A DNA stretch of 64,000 bases, from assembly GCA_018907035.1 (NCBI GenBank), contig JACCIC010000052.1, forward strand, positions 1,376,501 through 1,440,500. The letters are read 5' to 3'. Shown piece by piece: positions 48,163-60,484 of the stretch (position 1 is the stretch's first letter; each line of letters begins with the position of its first letter). The notes under the pieces were generated by a model that did no database searches, was not told where the DNA came from, and worked only from the letters and a program-made list of their open reading frames with translations. This DNA is from Sycobia sp. Sy_11 (taxonomy: Eukaryota > Arthropoda > Insecta > Hymenoptera > Epichrysomallidae). A program made the position numbers and the translations under genes.

Positions 48163-50097
48163 AATCCATCACCTACAGGTGATATACGGTCAACTGTTTC
48201 CTTGGCAACACGAGTGTCTTTTTGCACACAATTAATTCCTACTGCACGTGTAAACATTTTGAATAATAATTTCCAACCAATTTCTTGCCGTGTTTTATTA
48301 GATACAGGCTCTTCTGTGAATTTAATGACAGAAGAATTTGCCGTCAAGCTAAGGTTGTCAAGGAAAAGATGCCGCGTCCCTGTAGGTACTCTTAATCAAT
48401 TAACGACGACAACGAAGCATATGCTCCTTGCGTCAATTTCTGCACAAAATGGCAGTTTTAAAAGATCGTTCAGTTTTTTGACCGTGCCGACCATATCTCA
48501 GTTTGTTCCAAGCGAGCCCTTTCCGCGAGATAGAATCATTATTCCCGCGAATTTGAAATTAAGCGATACGGAATTTTTTATACCGGCACCCATAGATGTT
48601 TTATTAGGGTCCGGACCATCGCTTTCTACTTTTTCCATTGGGCAAATTGAACTATTAAAAGATGGCTTGCAATTTTATTTGCAAAAAACCCGGTTCGGTT
48701 GGGTAGTCGGGGGAGGCTCCTCGGAAGAAGAACCAAGTCACGTTGCGTGTAATTTTGCGAATTTACAAAACGATTTGGCGCGATTTTGGGAAATTGAGGA
48801 AGGCCCCTCGCAAGCATTTCTTTCTAGCGAGGAGCTTGAATGCGAGAGTCATTACAGAAAAAACACGACTCGCAATTATGCTGGTCGTTATATAGTTGCA
48901 TTACCGTTCAAAAGAAGTAAGCGAATGTTGGGAGAGTCTCGAATTGTAGCGTTAAAGCGATTAAATACGCTATTCAATAAATTTAAACGGGATTCTGAAT
49001 TTAAAATTAGTTATTCATCAGTTATCAAAGAATATATACGATTGGGCCACATGTCGAAAGCCCGCAATATTTTAGAGAAAGGGTTTTATTTACCGCACCA
49101 CGCGGTTTTTAAAGAGACAAACGCGACGACTAAACTTCGTGTCGTATTCGACGGTTCGGCAAAATCGACCTCAGGAACGTCGTTGAATGACATGTTAATG
49201 AATGGGCCCACGATTCAGGATGACATGCTAGCGCTCATTTTACGTTTCCGATTTTTTAAATACGTCATGTGCGCGGATGTCGAAAAAATGTACCGACAGG
49301 TTTTAGTGCGTGAACATGATAGGAAATTTCAAAGAATTTTGTGGAAGGTAGATGATAATATTGTAGAGTACGAATTAAATACCGTTAAATTTGGTCTCGC
49401 TTCGGCTCCGTACTTAGTAATTCGTACGCTTCATCAACTGGCAGATGATGAAGGAGCAAATTATCCAAAGGCAGCAAAAACTTTAAAGAAAGATTTATAT
49501 GTAGATAATTTACTGACAGGCGCGAGCACAATTGCCGAAGCGTGCGAAATTAAACAGCAAATCACTGATTTGCTGCGCCGCGGAGGGTTTAATTTACGTC
49601 AATGGGCCGCGAATGAACCAGAAATATTAACAGATTTAGATAAAGGTCAAATTGATATCAATTTTTATCCTGAAGGTGATAAAAATATTAAAACTCTCGG
49701 CTTATCTTGGAACGCGCAATACGACAATATAAAATATACAGTAAATTCCATGGAATCAAAAATAGCAATGTCAAAGCGCGCAATTTTATTAGAAATTGCA
49801 AAAATTTTCGATCCCCTTGGATTGTTGGGTCCGGTTATTTTATATGCAAAGATTTTAATACAGCGTCTTTGGCAGTTGAAACTTGACTGGGATGAGACAG
49901 TTCCAGATAATATTTATACATTGTGGCTAAATTTCTGTAGTGAATTACACGTACTTAAGCACCCTAATTTTACCAGACAAGTAGTTATTTCAGACGCAAA
50001 AATTATACAGCTTCACGGTTTTTGTGACGCTAGTGATCGCGGATATGGAGCTTGTGTATATATTCGGTCGGTCTTTAATTTTAAAAACTTAAAGTAA
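48163..50097 (+). pseudogene. BEL/Pao protease and reverse transcriptase
   Basis: Continues the gag frame. The aspartic protease active site is LLDTGSSVNL at about 48299-48325. The reverse transcriptase includes VVFDGSAKSTSG, ADVEKMYRQV and the YVDN active site at 49498 (Pao-type variant of YXDD). The start of RNase H is HGFCDASDRGYGACVYI near 50015. It ends TAA at 50095 after a break in RNase H. RT itself is open. Confidence 0.88.
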
Positions 50098-50641
50098 TTC
50101 TTTAAGTTTTTCGTTCAATGATGAATTTTATTGGACTGATTCTACAATAGTTATTCAATGGATTAATACGTCCCCGCATATGTTAAAAACGTTTGTTGGA
50201 AATCGCATTGCAGACATTCAAACGATTGTTGGCACAAAAAATTGGTCGCATGTCTCGTCCGAAGATAATCCTGCCGACGCGTTATCGCGAGGTCAATCAC
50301 CGCGAGAATTTATCCATAACACGTTGTGAGTAGAAGGGCCCAATTGGCTAAAGTAAAAAAAATCTGAGTGGCCGTCCTTACACGTTCCCGTAGCCTGTGA
50401 ATTGCCCGAAACACGTAAATTTGAATGTTTCTTTACGTGCTCAGATGATTTTATTAAAGTTTTAAATAAGTTCTCCTGCTTTGCAAGATTAAAGCGGGTT
50501 ATCGCTTATTGGTTGCGGTTGAAAATCAGTAATAAATATCATGGTTCATTGCAACCGGTAGAATTAAAAACTGCAGAAACGATCATTTTTAAAATAATTC
50601 AAATGCCATTTTCGCGTGAGTGAATCAATAAATCCGGCACT
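50098..50641 (+). pseudogene. BEL/Pao RNase H end and linker
   Basis: The frame resumes shifted by one, with YWTDSTIVIQWI and NPADALSRG, the tail of RNase H. Part of its middle is deleted at about 50097. Stops at 50326-50328 and 50621-50623 interrupt before the integrase. Confidence 0.75.
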
Positions 50642-51930
50642 AAAGTGAAATATTCAAATAAAAGCATCCTTTCGATTCAACCTTTTGTAGACAAAGGTGG
50701 AATATTTCGAGTAGGAGGCCGCTTGAAAAATGCCGCGATACCGTATGAGCAACAGCATCCGATTATTCTACCTAAATCACATGTGACGGATTTAATAATT
50801 AGACATTTTCATGACAGAAACTTTCATTCGGGAATTCAAACGACGTTATTTTTGACGCGACAGAAATATTGGATACTAGATGGCAAGAACCAAGTACGAA
50901 AAATTATACGCAAATGCGTGCGTTGTTTTCGTGCTGCTCCGCTTGCCGCAGAATATCTAATGGGTGATCTACCGCGCGCCCGGGTCAATCCGTCGCGACC
51001 ATTTTCGAATGTGGGAATTGATTACTGCGGTCCATTTTTAATTAAAGAAAAAAGACACAGGAATAAAAATTTTATTAAGTGTTATGTCGCAGTATTTGTT
51101 TGCCTTGCGGTGAAGGCGGTACATCTAGAAGTGGTGAGTGACTTGACGACCGAAGGATTCTTAGCTTCTTTGAAAAGTTTTATCGCTCGTCGAGGAAAAC
51201 CTCAAAGCATTTATTCCGATAATGGGACGCAATTTGTAGGCGCAAGAAATGAATCGCGGAAAATATATAAATTATTTAATGATGAAAAATATCAAACCAA
51301 GACGACGAATTTTTTAAGCGAACAAGGAATTGAGTGGAAATTCATTCCTCCATTGTCGCCTCATTTCGGAGGCTTATGGGAATCTACGGTAAAATTGTTC
51401 AAGCACCATTTGATTCGTGTTGTAACTTCTCCAATTTTCACTTTCGAACAATTCAATACTTTATGCACAGAAATTGAAGCGATTTTAAATTCACGACCTC
51501 TCACTCCTTTGTCCGTTGATCCTAATGACCTGCTTGCCCTTACTCTAGCCCACTTTTTAATCGGTGATACATTAAGCAGCCTACCGGAAAATAATATTGC
51601 TCAAACACCAAGCAATCGATTATCTTATTGGCAGCATATTCTTAAGGTTAAGCAAGATTTCTGGACCAGATGAAACAAAGAATATTTAAACGGGCTGAAT
51701 TCGCGCCACAAATAGACGTCCGGTAGCCATCTGATTGATGTTGGTTCTCTCGTTCTTCTAAAAGAAAACAATGCCCCCTCGATGCATTGGGCTTTAGGAA
51801 GAGTCACTGAAACCTTTCCAGGTAACGATGGAGTAATTAGAGCCGTCATGGTAAAGACCAAAGAGGGCGAATTGAAGCGCAATGTGAGGCAATTAGCGCC
51901 TTTACCGCTAGAATCCGTCAACAGTGTGTA
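50642..51930 (+). pseudogene. BEL/Pao integrase and C-terminal DUF5641-type domain
   Basis: An HHCC zinc finger is at 50790-50940 (HDRNFHSG, RKCVRC). The core has GIDYCGPF (first Asp), YSDNGTQF (second Asp) and LSPHFGGLWES (Glu). TGA at 51671 and TAG at about 51716 each fall where a Trp is expected in the C-terminal domain. The rest runs to 51930 (LLKENNAPSMHWALGRV, KRNVRQLAPLP). The catalytic core is uninterrupted from 50645 to 51670. Confidence 0.88.
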
Positions 51931-52394
51931 GTTATTATAAAATTCGGTTATATTTTGTGAGACAAGTGTTATGTGGATTGTTATGCTTCAAGAAATTTAC
52001 TTTATATACTCGTGTATTTATGATTAATATGATGGATGTATATATTGTATGTACGTGTATCTATCTGTGTATATATATGTTGTATGTATCTATCTGTATA
52101 TGTATTTTTATGGACGTATATCTATCTGTATATATGTTATATGTATATGTATCTGTATATATATGTTATATGTATATGTATCTGTAGATGTATATGTTGT
52201 ATGTATTTATATAAGTACGTACATGGCAATGAATCGAGTGCGTATAAATATGTCTCTAAAATAGTAATCAGATGTATAATGCGCGTTGTTTCATATTGTA
52301 TATTATATATCAACCGTCTCGGAAGCGGGTTTGCCTCTAGGTTTTCCCTGCTTCACAGCACTATGCTGGCAAATGCAGTGATGGTAGACTAGAG

Positions 52395-52740
52395 GAATAT
52401 TTTCTGTTTCAATTGACTAATATAGGTAGTATAGTTGGTAATAATACTACATATGAAGCATACAACATACAAATAACAAAGATAGAATGGTTAATGCCTT
52501 ATGTCATTGCTTCTGATAAACAAAAAATAAACTTTTAAATTTCATTGGCAAATATAATCCCATCCCAATGTGTTATCGTTCATAGGAACTATTTGAATAT
52601 CCTGTTCTGCCAAGCGCCAATAAGCATGTGTGGACAGTGAAAACTTCCAATCAATTGGAGAAGCCACGTTATGTGATTCTCGGCTTACAGACAAAGAAAA
52701 AATATGAAGCATGCGATAAACTCATTTGAAAGTGCTTGCA
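52395..52740 (+). pseudogene. Conserved protein fragment of the PolB element
   Basis: LTNIGSIVGNN to KIEWLMPYVIASDKQ, then a frameshift to ELFEYPVLPSANKHVW and KTSNQLEKPRYVILGLQ, ending in a stop. I recall this block from uncharacterised proteins in insect PolB elements, probably structural; not checked. It lies across the BEL element from the other PolB genes. Confidence 0.5.
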
Positions 52741-53229
52741 AAATTACAAAAATTATTTTCAAGAATTATTTACAAAAATTCTAGTCCTAAAAATTATTGT
52801 AAATGAATTTACATATATTGTAGAACAAGGTGAAAAAAGAATTTTGCGAGAATAAATGACAATTGATGGGTACATCGGCAGTTGAAGCACGTGCTTTCGA
52901 AAGCAATTATTATACATCAAATTGGCTGAATTAATAATGAAATAATGAAAACCATAAAAAACTTTGTATATAATAATAAAAGAATGATAGTATATGAAAC
53001 AGTAGATAGTTTTGAGAAAACTGTTTTAAAGAATATTTGGAGATCTACCTAAAATAAATTTTTTACATTCCATATGTTTTCGCTTTAAAACTCTAATTTT
53101 ATGAGCAAAATTTAAATTTAAAAATACTTGCACCATGTATCATCTGAGTGGCGAGGTAGCTTCCTGATATATAGACTATGACTTAGGCTGATATAGTAGC
53201 TCGAAATATTCATAATTCTTTGCGTTTTT

Positions 53230-53440
53230 CTTGATAATTATTAATTTTAGAGAAAAAATGGATAGAACATAAAAAATAAATTGGAATAGGATCTACAACT
53301 TTTGTTAACAATTTTCTTCTAAACTCAAAATTATTCCATAAAACTAGGTTTTTATCATTTTTTAACATTTTCACAACATTTATATGCCTGGCGTTGGCAC
53401 ACCCAGAATAATTAACGGCTGCAGCGAAGTGACACTTTTT
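53230..53440 (+). repeat. Dispersed repeat family R3, copy 2
   Basis: The inverted partner of 38000-38310, with the core AAACTCAAAATTATTCCATA. Both copies end near TGCCTGGCGTTG plus about 30 less-conserved bases. Confidence 0.75.
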
Positions 53441-54301
53441 ACATGGGCTTTATGCTTTTATCTATGTCTATCTTCATTACTTTCAGCAATCAAAGCGTAT
53501 AATACTTTTTCTCAGTAAGATGCAGAAAGTTCGATGAAAAATATTTTTAGAGATTATAATATATTGTACAGTCAACTTGTTTATAATAATATAATATTAA
53601 ATGATTAAGATTTAATTACATAAGAAATTAAAAAATTAAATAATTAAAAATGATTATCAAACAATTATCTTAAATTAATGATTTTAAAATTGATTCGGTG
53701 TAAAATGATTATTATTTATAAATAAATAATAATCTTAAGATCATTACATTATTTTTTCGTAAATTTTAACTTTATGCGCTATGTAGGCTTTACCAAATCT
53801 CTGATTATAATTTAGAGTCATCGTCAATGTTCAGTAAACTTATGTAACTAATATTGTAATTAAAAAAGCCGAGTGCATTTTTCGAAAGAGAAGCGACGTT
53901 AACCAAAATGACTATTTTATTTTATAGGAGGAAAAAAATAGAATTAAGTTAACCCTGTAAGGTATTAATTAATTATAATATATTTTTAATATATTTTAAC
54001 TTTTAAGCAATTACCTTGAAAATCATCTAATCCCTAATATGATCCCTATGTTAACTATTCAATTTGCAGTCCAAAAATCGAAGTTATATGGCGCACCCAG
54101 ATATGTATAGTCCATGGGCCAGTACAATTATAAATCCGACCCTGGACTCAAGTTAACTTTAGTGATTACTTGACACGAAATAAAGCCATGTTATAGTGGG
54201 ATAGGATATGAAGAAAGAGAAATAGCTAGTTCATTTCAAATCGTTGCATATTATTATAAATTAACTGCATGTCAAATGAAACTCGCCGACTATTTTTCCT
54301 T

Positions 54302-54355
<54 letters not shown>

Positions 54356-55916
54356 CCTCTCTCCTAAAAGATATTAATAGCTTTATTATAAACAGGTGCA
54401 TTTGTTTAATCTAAAAAGTAATAGCATTAATCAATCTTTAGATTCTAAGTATTTTATTTTAGTTTAGAAATATATTAGCGTATCTCTAGAATTTTTGATG
54501 TTGATTGAAATATAAGAACAGACTTGTGAAATTTTGGATAAGGTCTCCTCATTGAATATGAATAAATAAAATACCTCGAATACTTTTTAACTGAATTTTA
54601 CAAAAGTCATAAAAAAGTAACTAAATTATTTTAATTTAATTATGTTTATCGATTCAAATGACAAAATAATAGTTTAATAAATAAATAAATTGAAGTAAAT
54701 GGTTTCTCTGTTATACACTTACCCAGGTGAGTGCGGCCATCAACGCCAATTTATTTATTAATATTGATTATATTGTTCAAAAGTTTTCATTTCTGTTATT
54801 GCCAAGAGTTATTATCTTTGATTTTTTTTAATATAGTAAACTTCTGTTTGTGTTGTATCGATTACGTATATTATAGTGAAAATTGATGCAATTATAATGT
54901 CATGGTCACACCTGTATAAATTAAATTGATAAATATTTTTATCGGTTTTACAATCTTTATATTATAATATATTATTGGATTGATTGCAAATAAAATGTAT
55001 GTTATGCGACAAATTGATGCAACATAACTATTTAGGAATAAATAAATAAAGACATTTGATGGTTAAGAATATTTAATAAATTATGAAAATACTTACAAAT
55101 ACATAATAGTGAAGAAGATTATTTTAAATACAAGGTGTTGATCTCATCTGTTCGTATTTTCTATCCTTGCAGAAAAACAACTATTATTATAAATTTAGTT
55201 TTATATTGCAGGTATGGAATAGGTTACAGCAGTTCCTCTGAAAAATAGTAAAAGTGGGACGGGAGTGAACGGACAAATTGAATGACCTACTCGCATTTTA
55301 AAGATTTATTATTTGATTATATCATTCAAGATCATTGAAAAACAAGATGAGTGGGCAAAACCTACGCACTAATTAGTAAAATATCTAAATAAATAATAAA
55401 AAGCCTCCGAATGTACGAGAGATGTTTAAAAATAAGTTACCCTAGTTTGGCGTTTCTCTTAGATACCACCTGGTGTTTTTGACTTGATCAGATTTTCAGT
55501 TGAGGTTCTATCGCAAAGAACGGAATTGGATTTCGTCGCCAAGAATACTTTTTTTCATCAGTACGAGCTCGACAATCATGAAAGGATCGGGTACAATTGT
55601 GAATTACGTGCGATTATTTGTATTTTAAATTGCAAATATAAGCACCTTTACAATTATCAGACATATTACAATGCCAAAATTAACTGTTTATTTTGACGAA
55701 TACTTACTTCTTATACATCATCCTATTAAAATGCGAAAGTTACTCTTGTTATTTTTCCTCTAAGACATAATTTTCGAAAAAAAATCACGATTTTCTAAAA
55801 AATTTTGACCATTAAATTAAATTTAAACAATGTTCTTTATCGAAAATGTCATCTGCAATAATTTTTCATAATTTTAATATATTAACACAAATTTCGCTTT
55901 CCGATTATTCACATCC
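53441..55916. other. A/T-rich stretch, no gene recognised
   Basis: A (TC)n microsatellite at 54305-54360. A 70-codon frame at 55484-55696 lacks a recognisable domain. No repeat match elsewhere in the window seen. Confidence 0.45.
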
Positions 55917-56101
55917 ACTGAAAAAAATAATTTCTAATATCAAGTAAATATTACTTGATTTAAGAAATTTATATGATTGTTCTGTACCAAGTAAATATTT
56001 TCTTTAACTAAGTAATTGTATAAACTTGAATCAAGGAAGTAGTGACTAAAATAAAGCTTTTATTTTTTAAACAGCAGATCACAAATATTGGGAATTAAAT
56101 G

Positions 56102-56460
56102 AATATTTTCTTGTTTTGAGAAAATGTTTTCTTGAACCAATAATTTCAAATTTAAAATCAGAAAAATAAATTCTTCGATTAATTAAATATCTCCTAGATT
56201 TTAGTGAAGATTTTCTAGAAAATGGGTGGCTGAGATTGGAAATTAAATAAATATTTTCATATCTAAAGAAAATATTTTCTTGAACCATTAACCGAAGATT
56301 TAAAATCAGGAAAATAAATTCTTCGATTAATTAAATATCTCTTAGATTTTAATGAAGATTTTCTAGAAAATGGGTGGCTGAGATGGGAAATTCAATAAAT
56401 ATTTTCTTATCTAAAGAAAATATTTTCTTGAACCAATAACTGAAGATTTTGAATAAAACA
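56102..56460. repeat. 148 bp tandem repeat, about 2.4 units
   Basis: Units begin AATATTTTC at 56102, 56250 and 56398. Each has TTCTTGAACCA, TAAATTCTTCGATTAATTAA and AATGGGTGGCTGAGAT. Confidence 0.9.
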
Positions 56461-56898
56461 ATTTAGTTATTTGATTCAAGCCTACAAAATTGAGTGAATA
56501 TATACTTGGATTAAGAATTTCAATACTTCACTCGAGAAATTGAATTTAAAATGAAGAATTCGATTCCTATCTTTAAAACAATAATTACTTGAAATACGTT
56601 TTTCTTTTCTAGAAATATGAAAATTCAAGTATGTTAAATGTTTAAAAGTAGTCCATATTTACTTGACTTTAAAAATCAAAAGTTTAAACTAAATTAATAA
56701 TTTCTTGAATTCTTTTACAATTTATACGTTAATTTACTATTATTGCATTTATTTCATCACTTTTAATTTTAAGTTAACATTATATTATTTGATTAAAGTC
56801 TTATAATTAATTTATTTCGCTTAAAAAAACTTCGACTTAACTGGGATTCGCAAGCTAACGCCTTATTAATTACCCTATCGCAGTACACTGTGGACAAT

Positions 56899-57040
56899 CG
56901 TAAAAATCTTATATATCAATTTTAGATCTCATAATATAAGTATATATGATATATAAATGGATATCCTATGCATTAAAATCCATAAATTAATTTAATTATA
57001 TACTATAAGAGATCTAAAATTGATATATAAGATTTTTACG
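56899..57040. repeat. Perfect 32 bp inverted repeat with 78 bp loop
   Basis: Arms 56899-56930 and 57009-57040 are exact complements (start CGTAAAAATCTTATATATCA). It could form a hairpin in RNA or be a small inserted element. A decayed copy lies at 58621-58760. Confidence 0.9.
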
Positions 57041-58286
57041 GTTTATATATCGTTTTGGTTTGAAAACGTGATTTTCCACATCCAGATAATATTTTCTTAA
57101 ATTGAATCATAGTACGTATACGAAATCGAAAAATAATTAATTTGTATATTTATATCATAGAAAAAAATGGTTCTCATATCAAGTCAATATTTCTGTGTAA
57201 TTAAAAAAATTAAGTTAAAAAATGTGTAAAAAATATAACATGTAGATTTAGAAATTAATTATGCTTTACGTATACATATACTATATATATGAATAGAAGA
57301 TAGTAAAAGAAATTATAGAAGAAATTCCTTATTGAAGAACTTATTCGCTTCAATTCAAAATTACAGGAGAACTGAGTTCTCAATATTATCCATTGTTGTA
57401 CTATTGTGTATAACTCAAGATTATGATATTGTTAAATTTTGAAACTAATGTCTGGATATGAGGAATTGAGTTCTAGAGAGAAGTTAATTAATAAGCAATC
57501 AATTTCTTGCAGTCTAAAAATATTAGATATAATTAGTAAATATTATATTTAGAATAACTTATCTTCAGAAAGAAGTCATATTTTATGTTTATATTTCAGC
57601 TTTTATAGTATATTTAATATTTTCCATTATAAACTAAGGAGTAGTAAATTTGTTTTTTACAGTAATAAATACAAGATAATTATTTTCTTAATTTATGAAA
57701 TCAATATCTCAATGTAAGAAATTAAGATCTTGAAAGTAATTATTTATACAATTAATCGTTGAACTAAAAAAATACTAGACAAATATTAGTAAATCTTGAT
57801 TAAAATGTAGTCAATAAACTTGTAGGTGACTGTAGATTAAATAAATATTTTTTAGATTGTGAAATAAATTGCTTCAAATAAAAAAACCAGCATCCAAAAA
57901 AATTCCTTCATCAAGAACTTGTTCGCTTGAATTAAATGATAGAAATTTGATATTTTACTATATGAGCTAATAAATAGGAAATTTGTTTTTTAGGGTGATA
58001 AATAATCTCTAAATTTAAGAAAATAATTTGTGCGTGAAATTCAGCAATAAAAAATATGAGGCGATCTAGGTAAGTAATTTCTTACTTTTTAGCTAATTTC
58101 AAGAAATCCATAACTCATTCGGTTTAGTTGAACGGATGTTGTAAAATATCTAGCTTAGATAGTTTTAATTCAAGCGAGTAATTTCTTGATAAAGGAAGTT
58201 TTTAGATTCTGGTTTTTGTATTTTAAGCAACTTATTTCACAATCTAATACATATAATATAATCTAATATATATATTTTTTTATATG

Positions 58287-58328
<42 letters not shown>

Positions 58329-58519
58329 ATATGTATATTATATATATATATATAATATCAAGAATTTTTTAAATCATGGTTTATTTCTAAAAAATATTGT
58401 TTTTAAGCAAGTTATACGCTGCTGAACTCTTCACGCGCGATCTTTTGTTTTAGTCTTATTGTTGCATTGCTCGTGATCGGTCCACACTTGATATTAGCAA
58501 ATATTTTTTCAGTGATATA

Positions 58520-58995
58520 GAATAATACAACAAATAATTATTTTTCAGCTTCATATACTTAAGAAAATTACATTTAAGAAAATTTTATCTACATGTGGGA
58601 AATCATGTATTAAAACCAAAACGATATATAAATTGTTATAATATAAGTACATATTATATATAAATGCATATACTATTAATCGGAATCCATAAATTAATTT
58701 CGTAATGTATTATAAGAAATCTACAATTGATATATCAGATTTTTACAATTTTCACGGAGACTTCAAATTCCGGTTAGGTCGAATTTTTTTTTAAGTGAAA
58801 TAAACTAATTATGAGACTTCAATCAAATAATATAATTTTATTTAAAATTAAAAGTGATGAAATAAATGTAATAAAAATAAATTAACTTATAAATTGTAAA
58901 TGAATTCAAGAAATTATTCGCTTAGTTTAAGCTTTTGATTAAAGTTAAGAAAATAATGTTTTGAATCAATAAACTAAGCACTACTTTTAAAAAGC
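58520..58995 (-). repeat. Inverted partial copy of CACTA-like interior
   Basis: Reverse complement matches 56650-57115 (for example ACATTTATTTCATCACTTTT, AATTTCTTGAATT, ATTATATTATTTGATT). It lies just outside the right end of the 2.6 kb element, so it is a separate fragment. Confidence 0.75.
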
Positions 58996-59561
58996 ATATA
59001 TAATTTAAAGGGGTGATGGTAAATGATCTAATAAATTACTTAATTTGCAATATTTAATAACATATTAACAAATGAATAACTTGTAATAGTATGGTACAAA
59101 CTGGAGCGAACATACGGAGTTCCGAAAGGAAGAAAAGATTTCGTACGCAACGCTTAATGAAAAACTAATAGCTAGAAACGAACTCTACTGTTCGAAGACG
59201 CTCTGAGCAAGAGCATCGAACTTGAAGAGAATCTAATGCAGTCTCGAAAATCTGTGTAGAATGTTACTAGCGGGCCGTGAGGGGGTGAGGACTGTAAGGT
59301 TTGTTTATAGAGTACCGGCTTCGCGACCTTCGGAATACGATCAAAATATATTAAGACGAAAGAAATTTCCTATCTCTTCGTCTGTAGATCCTTCGGTGAT
59401 TTCCGAACGCTCGAAATTATAAACAATGAAAATATGCATATTTTCACAGAACAATTTTATATAAAGTTTTTATAAAATACATATTAGACTTACAAGTTGT
59501 AAATTCTTTAATACGCTAAGAACATATAATATCATCTTTCCCTTCATTACAACACTGAAAA

Positions 59562-60010
59562 AAAATTTACTTGATTCAAGTAAATCCGTTTACTAAAAAT
59601 GAATTTATTTGATTTAAATACTCATATACTTCACTGGAATAAATGAATTTAGATTTAAAAAAAAATTTTTTTGGATCAGATCAGCTCATTTTCTTAAAAT
59701 TCACTTATGTAAATTAAAGCATTATGAACTTAAATTAAATAAAAATTACTTGATTCAAGTAAATAATTTTCTTATAATAAGTAAGTCAATTTTTTTGAAT
59801 TTAACTGCCACGTTTTAAAAAATATTTACTTAATGAGTTTTTGAGTTACTGAAATCTAAAAAATAGTTATTAGATTTAAACATAGCATTAATTAAAAATA
59901 GTTATCTAAATTTAAGCAAGTATTTAGTTAAATCAGATGAAACATTTTTTCAGACTAAACTATATTTACTTGTAGTAAATAAATTTATTCTTTTTTATTT
60001 AGAAGGCCCT
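59562..60010 (+). repeat. CACTA-like terminus with subterminal motifs
   Basis: Begins CACTGAAAAAAAATTTACTT and then repeats TTACTTGATTCAAGTAAAT-like motifs (59577, 59746 and degenerate ones near 59830 and 59970). It matches the terminal type of 55917. It could be the 3' end of the autonomous element whose transposase lies at 60485-62970. Confidence 0.55.
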
Positions 60011-60484
60011 TCCATAGCTTTTGAATAAATACATATTTTCTTAAAGTAATTTATATTTCCATTAAATAATTATACTCTAAATGTTTTAATTTAATAATAA
60101 AATTAAATTCATTTTAAGAAGGTTTGAACGCGTGATATCGTATATCAATAAAGTTATGTTTAGTGTTCATAACAGTATATTTTGTTTTTGTACTCAGCGT
60201 CAATCGTGAACCTTAAATCAGTAAATTTAATGAACATTTCGTTAAGAAATCATGTCTTTTGTAATTTATTGTCAAGTGGTTTGATGTTATAAATATAAAT
60301 AATAGAAAATTATAATTTTTATTATATTTTTTATTTTCAAAATTCATCAGAACTTACATAGAATTTAAAATTTAAGGTAGCACTCTGGTGGAGTCAATAA
60401 TCTAATAGATTATTTATGTCTACAATTACGCACTCTTAAGTATCCTGAATTTGATATGCATTCAGATGCGTAGAATATCCTAAA

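Larger units (their letters stand above)
46430..52390 (+). mobile_element. BEL/Pao LTR retrotransposon, decayed
   Basis: Gag, protease, reverse transcriptase, RNase H and integrase in that order on the plus strand. LTRs could not be paired: the sequence before gag (46430-47187) and after integrase (51931-52390) shows no clear shared terminal repeat. Several stops and a deletion in RNase H inactivate it. PolB-element sequence lies on both sides, so it appears to have inserted into that element. A TA/TG/TATC-rich run (52040-52210) follows integrase. Confidence 0.8.
55917..58514. mobile_element. CACTA-like non-autonomous element, 2.6 kb
   Basis: The left end reads CACTGAAAAAAATAATTTCT and the right end, complemented, CACTGAAAAAATATTTGCTA. 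Homology continues through AATATCAAG for about 28 bases. The target duplication is not clear. The interior is rich in CTTGATTCAAG-type motifs. It has a 148 bp tandem repeat (about 56102, 56250, 56398), a hairpin at 56899-57040 and an (AT)n run at 58297-58324. No coding frame. The class is an inference from CACTG ends and subterminal motif repeats. Confidence 0.6.

Noticed and set aside
52040..52260. Tyr/Cys/Ile-rich frames of 71-118 codons
   Set aside because: They come from TATGTATCTGTA-type simple repeats after the BEL integrase.
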